NCBI RefSeq assembly: GCF_900088535.1
Contig: NZ_LT578417.1
Coordinates: 2,046,001-2,110,000, forward strand
Reading direction: 5' to 3'
DNA length: 64,000 nt
Source: Cyanobium sp. NIES-981
GTDB lineage: Bacteria > Cyanobacteriota > Cyanobacteriia > PCC-6307 > Cyanobiaceae
A program made the position numbers and the translations under genes. Every line of letters starts with the position of its first letter. Within the stretch, counting starts at the first letter, position 1. Shown piece by piece: positions 14,085 through 26,480 of the stretch. The notes beneath the pieces are model-generated. The model ran no database searches, was not told the DNA's origin, and was given only the letters and a program-made list of their open reading frames with translations.

Positions 14085-15332
14085 ATGGTCCAGGGTCTCC
14101 AGCGGGTCGTCATCACCGGCCTCGGCGCAGTCACTCCGATCGGCAATGACGTTCCCAGCTACTGGGAAGGGTTGAGCAGCGGTCGTAACGGGGTGGCCGG
14201 CATCACCCTCTTCGATGCCAGCCGCCATGCCTGCCGCTTCGCCGCCGAGGTGAAGAACTTCGACCCCAGCGGCTGGCTGGAGCCCAAGGAGACGAAGCGC
14301 TGGGATCGCTTCTGCCAGTTCGGGGTGGTGGCCGCCAAGCAGGCGGTGGCCGATGCCGGTCTCTGCATCGACGAGAGCAACGCCCACCGGGTGGGCACCT
14401 CGATCGGGTCGGGCGTGGGCGGCCTGCTGATGATGGAGACCCAGGCCCATGTGCTCGCCGACCGGGGGCCCGACCGGGTGAGCCCGTTCTGCGTGCCGAT
14501 GATGATCCCCAACATGGCCACGGGGCTCACCGCCATCGCCCTGGGCGCCAAGGGGCCGAGTTCGGCCGTGGCCACCGCCTGCGCCGCCGGGTCCAACGCC
14601 ATCGGCGATGCCTACCGCCTGATCCAGCTGGGGCTGGCCGACGCCATGGTGTGCGGCGGCGCCGAGTCGGCGATCACGCCGCTGGGGCTGGCCGGCTTCG
14701 CCAGCGCCAAGGCCCTCTCCTTTCGCAACGACGACCCCGCCACCGCCAGCCGCCCCTTCGATGCCGAGCGCAACGGCTTCGTGATCGGCGAGGGTGCCGG
14801 TGTGCTGGTGCTGGAAAGCCTGTCCCATGCGGAGGCCCGTGGTGCCACGGTGCTGGCGGAGGTGGTGGGCTACGGCATGAGCTGCGATGCCCACCACATC
14901 ACCGCCCCCTCCCCCGGCGGCGTGGGCGGTGCCCAGGCGATCCGGCTGGCCCTCGCCGACGCGGAGCTGGAGCCCGAGGCCGTCGACTACGTCAACGCCC
15001 ATGGCACCAGCACCCAGGCCAACGACAGCAACGAGACCTCCGCCATCAAGAGCGCCCTCGGCGCCCATGCCCATCGGATCCCGGTGAGCTCCACCAAGTC
15101 GATGACGGGCCACCTGCTGGGCGGCAGCGGCGGCATCGAGGCCGTGGCCGCGGTGCTGGCCATGAAGCACGGCGTGGTGCCCCCTACGATCAATTACCAA
15201 AATCCGGATCCGGCCTGTGATCTGGATGTCGTGCCCAACCAGGCCCGCGAACGGACACTCGATGTGGTTCTCTCCAATTCCTTCGGATTCGGTGGCCACA
15301 ACGTCTGCCTGGCCTTCCGGCGCCTGCCATGA
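14085..15332 (+). CDS. fabF: Beta-ketoacyl-ACP synthase II
   Basis: A 415-residue condensing enzyme that elongates acyl-ACP with malonyl-ACP. The catalytic triad context is present: cysteine in VATACAAGSNAIGDAY, histidines in NAHGTSTQAND and KSMTGHLLGGSGGIEA. The product starts VVITGLGAVTPIGNDVPSYW, typical of FabF. Length is standard. It is downstream of acpP with an 8-bp gap, so the two are expected to be co-transcribed. Confidence 0.97.
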   Translation: MVQGLQRVVITGLGAVTPIGNDVPSYWEGLSSGRNGVAGITLFDASRHACRFAAEVKNFDPSGWLEPKETKRWDRFCQFGVVAAKQAVADAGLCIDESNAHRVGTSIGSGVGGLLMMETQAHVLADRGPDRVSPFCVPMMIPNMATGLTAIALGAKGPSSAVATACAAGSNAIGDAYRLIQLGLADAMVCGGAESAITPLGLAGFASAKALSFRNDDPATASRPFDAERNGFVIGEGAGVLVLESLSHAEARGATVLAEVVGYGMSCDAHHITAPSPGGVGGAQAIRLALADAELEPEAVDYVNAHGTSTQANDSNETSAIKSALGAHAHRIPVSSTKSMTGHLLGGSGGIEAVAAVLAMKHGVVPPTINYQNPDPACDLDVVPNQARERTLDVVLSNSFGFGGHNVCLAFRRLP

Positions 15333-15449
15333 GCTGGCCCCCCTGTCATGAGCTGATGGTCTGTTAGCTCCCTGGCCCGTTCGCTGCACCGGCCGGTTGT
15401 GCCTGTTGCGTACACCCCCCGATCCACCCCTACCCCTAGTTCTCCCCCG

Positions 15450-17474
<2,025 letters not shown>

Positions 17475-17512
17475 TCGGATCCCCTGCCCCCAAGCCAAGG
17501 GCCAGCACCCTG

Positions 17513-17537
17513 CCCCGCCTTCAGGCGGGGCTTTTTG
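17513..17537 (+). terminator. Intrinsic terminator of tkt
   Basis: GCCCCGCC (17513-17520) pairs perfectly with GGCGGGGC (17525-17532) around a TTCA loop and is followed by five T residues. It lies 38 bp after the tkt stop. Confidence 0.93.
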
Positions 17538-17662
17538 GTGTCCGAACCCCGCCCAGCTCCGATCGGGCTCTGGGCAGAGTGGACACCGCCATCCCCCGCA
17601 CCGTGCTGACCCCATCGCTGCGCTGCCCCCCTGTTTCGCCCCAGTGGTGGCTCAGCCTTGGG

Positions 17663-18920
17663 ATGCGCTGGGCGGCCGTGGTGGCCTTCACCGCCGGGAT
17701 CGGGCACTGTTCGGTGCAACCCGGCACTCCCACCCCCTCGGGCGCCCTGGGGGGCGACGCCGGCGGGGAGCCGGTGGCGCTGCTCAGCCCCGATCCCGCC
17801 GGATTGCCGGTGGAGGCGGTGACGCTCACGACGGTGGTGGAGGGTCTGGAACACCCCTGGGGCATGGCCTGGCTACCGAACGGCACTCTGCTGATCACCG
17901 AGCGGCCGGGACGGCTGCGCATCGTGCGCTCCGGCCGGCTCGACCCGAAGCCCGTGCCGGGGGTGGCTCCGGTGGCCTCGGACGTGAAGGCCGACCAGCT
18001 GTTCGCCGCCAGCCAGGGGGGACTGCTGGACATCGCCCCCCATCCGCGCTTTGCCGAGAACGGCTGGATCTACTTCAGCTATGCCCATGGCACCCGGGAG
18101 GCCAACGGCACCCGCGTGGCCCGGGCCCGCTTCGATGGCCGCGCCCTGCGCGACTGGCAGGTGATCTTCCGGGTGAACCGCAGCAAGAGCGGCGGGCAGC
18201 ACTTCGGCTCGCGGCTGCTGTGGCTGCCGGATGCCACCCTGCTCGTGTCGATCGGCGATGGGGGCAACCCGCCCGTGAGCCTCGACGGCGCCTGGATCCG
18301 TCTCCAGGCCCAGAACCCGGCCAGCCACCTGGGCAAGGTGGTGCGCCTGAACGACGACGGCTCCATCCCCCCCCGACAACCCCTTGGTAGGACGCCGAGG
18401 AGCCGATCCGGCGGTGTGGAGCCTCGGCCACCGCAACATCCAGGGCCTGGCCCACGACCCGGTGCACCGGCGGGTGTGGGCCACGGAGCATGGCTCCCGG
18501 GGCGGCGATGAACTCAACCTGATCCGGGCCGGCGCCAACCACGGCTGGCCGGTGGTGTCCCACAGCAGGGAGTACGGCAGCGGCCAACCCGTGGCCGGCC
18601 GCACCTCGGCGCCGGGATTCGCCGACCCCCGCCGGGTGTGGATGGGCACCATCGCCCCCTCGGGGCTGGCCGTGTACCAGGGGGATCGGGTACCGCAGTG
18701 GCAGGGCAACCTGTTCGTGGGGGGTCTGGTGGCCCAGGGCGTGCGGCGGCTGCAGCTCAATGAGGCAGGAGTGGTGATCGGGGAATCGGTGCTGCCGATC
18801 GGAGCACGGGTGCGCGATGTGCGGCAGGGGCCTGATGGGGAGCTCTACGTGCTCACCGATGAACCCCGGGGCCGGCTGCTGCGGCTGCGGCCGGCGGAGC
18901 GCCCGGCGGCGGCTTCATAG
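17663..18920 (+). pseudogene. PQQ-dependent sugar dehydrogenase-like protein, interrupted by a frameshift in a C8 run
   Basis: Two frames together encode one beta-propeller glucose/sorbosone dehydrogenase of about 420 residues. The first part (VEGLEHPWGMAWLPNGTLL, GGLLDIAPHPRFAENGW, LVSIGDGG) runs to LGKVVRLNDDGSIPP. The second part resumes in another frame with GRRGADPAVWSLGHRNIQGL and EHGSRGGDELNLIRAGANHG to the stop at 18920. The switch falls in eight consecutive C residues at 18367-18374. Removing one C restores an open frame reading SIPPDNPLVGRRG, exactly the family pattern. The start is uncertain: ATG 17663 gives a signal-like hydrophobic N-terminus, and GTG 17579 is possible. It could be a true pseudogene, a slippage-switched gene or a sequencing error. 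Activity and PQQ dependence are not demonstrated. Confidence 0.85.
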
Positions 18921-19226
18921 GCCGATCCGGCCCGTGATGATCCCCCACCACAGACACCAGTCAGCCAGGAAGCTGAACAGGGGGTAGCGGAAGGTGGCCG
19001 GCCGGTTCAGCTCGAAGAAGAAATGCCCTGCCCAGGCGAACAGGTAACCCTGCACCAGGGCCACGGGCAGCAACCACCACTGCCGGCTCAGGAGCGCCAC
19101 CAGCAGCAGCAGGATGGCCAGATTGGCGCCAAGGAAATGGAGCCGGCGGGAGGTGCGGTTGGCATGCTCGCCCAGATAGAAGGGGTAGAAGTGAGCAAAC
19201 GTGGTGAACTGCCGCTCGCTGCCCAT
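18915..19226 (-). CDS. DUF962 / Mpo1-like membrane protein
   Basis: A 103-residue protein with the DUF962 pattern: an N-terminal FAHFYPFYLGEHANRTSRRLH segment and then three or four short hydrophobic helices (ANLAILLLLVALL, LLPVALVQGYLFAWAGHFFF, FLADWCLWWGIITG). The yeast relative Mpo1 is an Fe-dependent dioxygenase acting on 2-hydroxy fatty acids in the membrane, but bacterial function is not established. The conserved histidines FAHFYP, GEH, RRLHF and GHFF are present. Its stop overlaps the sugar dehydrogenase stop by 6 bp, and its start codon shares bases with the divergent cupin gene. Confidence 0.83.
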   Translation of the reverse strand: MGSERQFTTFAHFYPFYLGEHANRTSRRLHFLGANLAILLLLVALLSRQWWLLPVALVQGYLFAWAGHFFFELNRPATFRYPLFSFLADWCLWWGIITGRIGL

Positions 19227-19803
19227 GCCGGTGCCCGCCGTGTGCCCTCAACAATCACCCCATCCTGATCCGCCGGCCACTCCCCGGCCGCCACTGCAAC
19301 GGATCGATCAGGCCCTGCTCGATCAGCTGAGCGCACGGGCCCGCCAGGCGCCGCGGCTGCGCCGCAACCACAACCTGCACCAGCTGCCGGATCGTGTGCA
19401 GCGCTTTCTCAACGGCCTCCAACCCGGTACCTACGTGCGCCCCCACCGCCACGTGCGCGATGGAGCTGGCGGCGGCTTCGAGTGCTTCGTGGTGCTCCAG
19501 GGCGCCATCGGGCTGCTGGTGCTGAATGCGGCCGGGGAGGTGATCGGCAGGGAACGGCTGGAGGCCACCGGCCCGCTGAAGGGGATCGAGCTGGCCGAAG
19601 GCCAGTTCCACACCCTGGTGGCCCTCAGCCCCGATGCGGTGATGCTGGAGCTGAAGCAGGGCCCCTACCAGCCCGCCGCCGACAAGGACTTCCTGCCCCA
19701 GTTCCCCAGCGAAGGCAGCCTGGAAGCGGCCGCGCAGGAGCGGCAATGGCGCAACCTGTTCGAAGCCGAGGGTGAGGGTGAGCCGGATTCTCCTCCAGCC
19801 TGA
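19225..19803 (+). CDS. WbuC-family cupin metalloprotein
   Basis: A 192-residue protein matching the WbuC cupin family by RRNHNLHQLPDRVQRFLNGL, the metal-site stretch PGTYVRPHRHVRDG, FECFVVLQGAIGLLVL and a distal EGQFHTLVAL histidine. WbuC proteins occur in O-antigen and surface glycan loci but their reaction is unresolved. The N-terminal 25 residues are Pro-rich and not family-like. ATG 19225 is the only early ATG that does not extend into the DUF962 coding region, and the two starts share a CATG tetranucleotide. No other glycan gene is adjacent. Confidence 0.85.
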   Translation: MPVPAVCPQQSPHPDPPATPRPPLQRIDQALLDQLSARARQAPRLRRNHNLHQLPDRVQRFLNGLQPGTYVRPHRHVRDGAGGGFECFVVLQGAIGLLVLNAAGEVIGRERLEATGPLKGIELAEGQFHTLVALSPDAVMLELKQGPYQPAADKDFLPQFPSEGSLEAAAQERQWRNLFEAEGEGEPDSPPA

Positions 19804-20122
19804 ATTCCATTCAGACCACGAAGAATCCTGACCACGAAGAATTCAGACCAGGACCAAGGGCGGCTGCGCCACAGCCGCCCAGGCCCAAGGTGATGACATC
19901 GTTCTCGTCAGGGCCAGACATCTTCCACCCCGCCCTGGCTTCAACCCCAGCCTGGGAGGGTTGATGCCCAGCCCCGCCTGACCAGCCGCAGCAGGAAGCT
20001 GACGCTGCCGGAAGTCATGGCTCTGATCCACACGCTGCTCAGCCAGCCGGCCCTGAGCTCCGGGGCAGGGTTGAGCGCCCGCAGAGCTCATGCCCCAGGG
20101 CCCTGAGCCCTGGGCCCGCCCC
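19804..20122. other. Intergenic region with direct repeat and strong hairpin between cupin gene and thiC
   Basis: This 319-bp gap between convergent genes holds no convincing ORF. It contains a direct repeat of GACCACGAAGAAT at 19814-19826 and 19830-19842. A perfect 9-bp stem-loop follows, GGGCGGCTG (19858-19866) and CAGCCGCCC (19872-19880). The hairpin lacks a T-tract on both strands but may end transcripts converging from the two sides. The remaining 240 bp shows nothing recognisable. Confidence 0.6.
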
Positions 20123-21716
<1,594 letters not shown>

Positions 21717-21759
21717 ACGCTGAAAACCTAGCAAGCCCGACCCTGGAACGGCCCTGGTC

Positions 21760-22398
21760 TCAGCCCTGGAGCCCGTTCAGGGCCGCGGCCACCACGCGGT
21801 GGTCGGCGTCCTGCTGCAGGCCCCGCAACAGGGTTCGGGCCCGTTCCGCCACAGCTGGGTCGTCGCCGCTCCCACCCTGCTGCTGGGCCAGCCGGCCCAG
21901 GATCTCGGTGCCGCCCACCCGCACCGTGTCGTCGGCATCGGCCAGGGCCAGCTCGGCCAGTTCCAGCAGGTCCGCGGCCCGCGCCTCCGGGTGTTCGGCC
22001 ACCGCCGAGAGCACGCTGCAGCGCAGCAGCCACTGGCTGTCGGCGCGGAAGGCCTCCAGCACCACCGGCCAGGCCCGCTGCAGGCCGTAGCTCACCAGCG
22101 CGTTGGCCGCCTCGGCCCGCACGTTGGCGTCCTCGTCGTGGCGCACCGCCTCCACCAGCGCCGTCCAGCCGGCCTCGGTCTGCTTCACGCCCAGACCGGC
22201 GCAGCTGAGCGAGCGCACGATGAAGGCCGACTGCTCCAGACCCCGCAGCAGCAGCGGCACGGCCTGCTCGGCCGGCACCTCCCGCAGGCCGACCAGGGCC
22301 GGCATGGAGCGGGCCGGGTCGCCCGAAAGGATCGCCGCCTCGAGGGCCTGCAGGTCCACAGGACCGGGATCGGCGGGTTGGGGTGTGGAATCGCTCAT
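21760..22398 (-). CDS. HEAT-repeat protein (PBS lyase/NblB-like repeats)
   Basis: A 212-residue protein built from about five helical HEAT-like repeats, visible as the recurring patterns AVPLLLRGLEQSAFIVRSLS, ALVEAVRHDEDANVRAEAAN and LLELAELALADADDTVRVGG. Cyanobacterial proteins with these repeats include bilin lyases (CpcE type) and the phycobilisome-degradation factor NblB. It is short and has no partner lyase gene beside it, so a scaffold or interaction role is as likely as bilin chemistry. Its ATG overlaps the stop of the upstream small membrane protein gene by 4 bp. It is the last gene of the ruvB-led run. Confidence 0.8.
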   Translation of the reverse strand: MSDSTPQPADPGPVDLQALEAAILSGDPARSMPALVGLREVPAEQAVPLLLRGLEQSAFIVRSLSCAGLGVKQTEAGWTALVEAVRHDEDANVRAEAANALVSYGLQRAWPVVLEAFRADSQWLLRCSVLSAVAEHPEARAADLLELAELALADADDTVRVGGTEILGRLAQQQGGSGDDPAVAERARTLLRGLQQDADHRVVAAALNGLQG

Positions 22399-22685
22399 GG
22401 CTCCAGCCTGCCGGATGGCGTGCCGCTGCGCAGGGCGGCCAGCAGGCGGCGGCGGCGGCGGCGGCGGCTGTGGAGGCTGGTGCCGAGCAGGACCCCACCG
22501 ATCACCAGGGCCGGCACGGCCTGGATCCGGTCGGGGCCGCGGCGCTGCACCAGCACCGCCAGGGCCACCAGCAGCAGCAGGGGCGCGGAGAGGGCCAGCA
22601 GGGTGTTGAGCAGACCCCTTGAGGGGGTGGGCATCGGCTGGCGCATCTCCCCGGTTCCAGCTCCAGGCCCTGCCGCCGGACTCAT
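22395..22685 (-). CDS. Small membrane protein (DUF3188-like)
   Basis: A 96-residue protein with two hydrophobic segments (LLNTLLALSAPLLLLVALAV and IQAVPALVIGGVLLGTS) and a strongly basic SRRRRRRRLL stretch after the second. This suggests two membrane helices with a positively charged cytoplasmic end. It resembles small picocyanobacterial proteins classed as DUF3188, from memory rather than a search. The first ATG overlaps the M20 hydrolase stop (ATGA); a second in-frame ATG (MRQPM) 13 codons later may be the true start. Function unknown. Confidence 0.65.
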   Translation of the reverse strand: MSPAAGPGAGTGEMRQPMPTPSRGLLNTLLALSAPLLLLVALAVLVQRRGPDRIQAVPALVIGGVLLGTSLHSRRRRRRRLLAALRSGTPSGRLEP

Positions 22686-23941
22686 CGGGGCTGCTCCATC
22701 CAGCGCAGCAGGCTCAGGGTGAGCACCCGCACCCCCACCGCCAGGGCGCCCTCATCGGGGGCGAAGGTGTTGCTGTGCAGCGGCGTGCAGCCCCCGGGGC
22801 CCGCCACCCCCAGCCGGAACATGGTGCCGCGGGTGCCGTCGAGCAGCTCGGCGAAGTCCTCCGCCCCGAGGGAGGGCTGCTCCAGCCACAGCACCTGCTC
22901 GGAGCCGAGCAGCTCGCAGCCGGCCGCCGCCACCAGCTGGGTAAGCACCGGATCGTTCTGCACCGGCGGCGAGATGCAGCGGTAGCGCACGCGGGCCTCG
23001 CCGCCATGGCCGCGGCAGAGAGCATGCACCGTCTCCTCGATCCAGCCCGGCAGCTGGGCGTGCACGTCGTTGTCCAGACAGCGCACGGTGCCCAGCAGGC
23101 GCACGTGATCGGCGATCACATTGAAGGCCTTTCCCCCTTCGATGCGGCCGAAGCTCACCACCACCGGATGCAGGGCGTCGAGGCGGCGCGAGATCGTTTC
23201 CTGGAGCCCGCTCACCACCCGGGCCGCGATCCAGATCGCATCGGTGCTCTGGTGGGGCCTGGCGCCGTGGCCGCCCTCGCCGAGCACCTCCACCTCCAGT
23301 TCGCCGGCCGCGGCCGTGAGGCTGCCGCTGCGCACCCCGATGCAGCCCACGGGGATGCTGGGGAACACGTGCAGGCCGAACAGGGCCTCCACCCCGTCGG
23401 TGGCGCCGTCCGCCTTCATCCAGGCCGCCCCCTGGGCCGTCTCCTCGGCGGGCTGGAACAGCAGCCGCACGCGGCTGCGCAGATGCTCGGGATGGTGGCG
23501 CGCCACGGCACTCAGCAGCCAGGCCACCCCCAGCCCCACGCCGGTGTGGAGGTCGTGGCCGCAGGCGTGCATCAGCCCCTGCACGGTGGAGGCGTAATCG
23601 AGACCCGTGCGCTCCTCCACCGGCAGGGCGTCCATGTCCACCCGCAGGGCCACCAGGGGCGAAGGATCTCCCGCCGGGGTGGTGGCGGGGCCCAGCTCCG
23701 CCACCACCCCGGTGCGGCCCACCCCCTCGCGCACCTGCCAGCCCCAGCGGCGCAGCTCCCCGGCCACCAGGGCCGCCGTCTGCTGCTCGTGGCCGCTGAG
23801 CTCCGGGTGGCGATGCAGGTGGCGCCGCAGCTGGATCAGTTCCGGCAGCATCCCGGCCAGCTCCTGCTCCAGCCCCAGGGCCTGCCAGCTGAGGCTGGAG
23901 CTGCCGGCGCCGGGGCTGAAAGCGGGAGGGCTGAGGGTCAT
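22682..23941 (-). CDS. M20-family amidohydrolase (IAA-amino acid/hippurate hydrolase type)
   Basis: A 419-residue zinc metallohydrolase of the M20D group that cleaves amide bonds of N-acyl amino acids. Metal and catalytic motifs are VALRVDMDALPVEE, MHACGHDLHTGVGLGVAW, LLFQPAEETAQGAAWM and a late SLGAEDFAELL. The inserted dimerisation domain lies in between. The substrate cannot be predicted; relatives act on acetyl-amino acids, hippurate or auxin conjugates. It follows the TPR gene by 27 bp and overlaps the next gene by 4 bp, so it belongs to the ruvB-led run. Confidence 0.9.
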   Translation of the reverse strand: MTLSPPAFSPGAGSSSLSWQALGLEQELAGMLPELIQLRRHLHRHPELSGHEQQTAALVAGELRRWGWQVREGVGRTGVVAELGPATTPAGDPSPLVALRVDMDALPVEERTGLDYASTVQGLMHACGHDLHTGVGLGVAWLLSAVARHHPEHLRSRVRLLFQPAEETAQGAAWMKADGATDGVEALFGLHVFPSIPVGCIGVRSGSLTAAAGELEVEVLGEGGHGARPHQSTDAIWIAARVVSGLQETISRRLDALHPVVVSFGRIEGGKAFNVIADHVRLLGTVRCLDNDVHAQLPGWIEETVHALCRGHGGEARVRYRCISPPVQNDPVLTQLVAAAGCELLGSEQVLWLEQPSLGAEDFAELLDGTRGTMFRLGVAGPGGCTPLHSNTFAPDEGALAVGVRVLTLSLLRWMEQPR

Positions 23942-23968
23942 GGGGTCAGAACAACGCGGAAGAGGGAC

Positions 23969-24819
23969 TCAGGCGAGAGCCAGAAACTGGCTCAGAGCCT
24001 CCACCGGACCCGGCGGCCAGCGCCGCGTCTGTCGCAACCATTCTTCCTGGCGGTAGCGGGGATCGAGACCGGAAGCGGCGGCCCAGTTGCTCTCGGCCTC
24101 GCCGCGGGACCCCTGGCGCCAGAGCAGCGCCGTGAGGCCGGCACGGGCGTCGGCGAAGAGGGGATAGCGGCGGATCAGGGAGCGCAGGGCCTGCTCCGCC
24201 GTGGCCAGGTCGCCCAGCTGGAACGCGGCCAGGGCCGCACTGGAGCGGGCCATGGCAAAACCCGGCCGGGCCGCCGCGGCCGCCTCGAAGCTGGCCCGGG
24301 CCGCAGCCCAGTCCCCCTGGGAGCCGAGCACATTGCCGAGGTTGTAGAGGGCCGAGGCGTCGCCGGGATCGCGGGCAAGAATCCAGGCGTAGTCGGCGGC
24401 GGCGGCCTCCCAGCGGCCGAGGGCCTCCTCGGCGGTGCCGCGGTTGAGGTGGGGGTCGGGGCTGGAGGGATCGAGTTCGGCCGCCCGGCTCTGGTCGGCA
24501 ATGGCCGCCTCGGCATCGCCGAGGGCCAGCCGCACATTGCCGCGGTTGCTCCAGGCCGCCGCATCGTCGGGGGCGAGGGCCAGCACCTGATCCCAGAGGG
24601 GCAGGGCCTCGGCGAAACGGCCCTGGCGGCTGGCCTCGAGGGCCTGCTCGAACAGCCGCTGGTGGTCGGCGGCCTCGGCTGCCAGGGCGGCCCCAGGGCC
24701 CCAGGCCCCGCCCAGCAGCAGGGTGAGCACCAGCAGGCCGCTCAGCAGCATCCGCACGATCCGGGCCGGCCGGCGTCGCGGGCCCGATGGGGGGCGTGGG
24801 GGCAGGGGGGCGAGGCGGG

Positions 24820-24823
<4 letters not shown>
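23969..24823 (-). CDS. TPR-repeat protein with N-terminal membrane/signal segment
   Basis: A 284-residue protein. It starts with a Pro/Arg-rich cytoplasmic stretch, then an uncleaved anchor or signal peptide ([20 protein letters not shown], ending ALAAEA). At least five tetratricopeptide repeats follow, visible as [40 protein letters not shown] and [23 protein letters not shown] arrays mediate protein contacts; the placement suggests the lumenal/periplasmic side. It overlaps ruvB by 4 bp (ATGA). Confidence 0.85.
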
Positions 24824-25875
<1,052 letters not shown>

Positions 25876-25943
25876 CCCTGGAGGGTACCGGCCTCTGCCT
25901 AGGGTCGGGAGTCGAGCGGATCGGAACCAGAGGGCGGAACGGC

Positions 25944-26444
25944 ATGGCCAAGGGCGGAGCAAAGAAGGCCGCCGCCCGCGCCCGGCGGGACGCCGCCAAC
26001 CGGCTGCTGGCCGACAACCGGCTGGCGCGCCATCAGTACGAGATCCTCGACACCCTCGAGACCGGCATCGAACTGCTCGGCACCGAGGTGAAGTCGATCC
26101 GGGCGGGGCAGGTGAATCTGCGCGACGGCTTCTGCCTGATCAGGAACGGCGAACTGCAGCTGCACAACGTGCACATCTCGCCCCACAGCCACGCCGGGGC
26201 CTACTTCAACCACGACCCCCTGCGGGTGCGCAAGCTGCTGGCCCACCGCCGCGAGATCGACAAGCTGCGCGGCGCCCTCGATCAGAAGGGCCTCACCCTG
26301 ATCCCGCTGAACATGCACCTGAAGGGCTCCTGGATCAAGGTGACGCTCGGGCTGGGCAAGGGCCGCAAGCTGCACGACAAGCGGCAGGAGGAGCGCCGCA
26401 AACAGGAGGCCCGGGAAACGCGGGCCGCGATCGCCCGCTACTGA
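25944..26444 (+). CDS. smpB: SsrA-binding protein SmpB
   Basis: A 166-residue tmRNA-binding protein needed for trans-translation and ribosome rescue. Family blocks are [45 protein letters not shown] and the basic C-terminal tail [18 protein letters not shown]. The start at ATG 25944 gives [19 protein letters not shown], a typical basic N-terminus. Divergent from ruvB, with 68 bp between starts. The tmRNA gene itself is not in this window. Confidence 0.96.
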   Translation: MAKGGAKKAAARARRDAANRLLADNRLARHQYEILDTLETGIELLGTEVKSIRAGQVNLRDGFCLIRNGELQLHNVHISPHSHAGAYFNHDPLRVRKLLAHRREIDKLRGALDQKGLTLIPLNMHLKGSWIKVTLGLGKGRKLHDKRQEERRKQEARETRAAIARY

Positions 26445-26480
26445 ACCTCCCTTCGGTCCTCTCCCCGGAACGCCTGCCGG

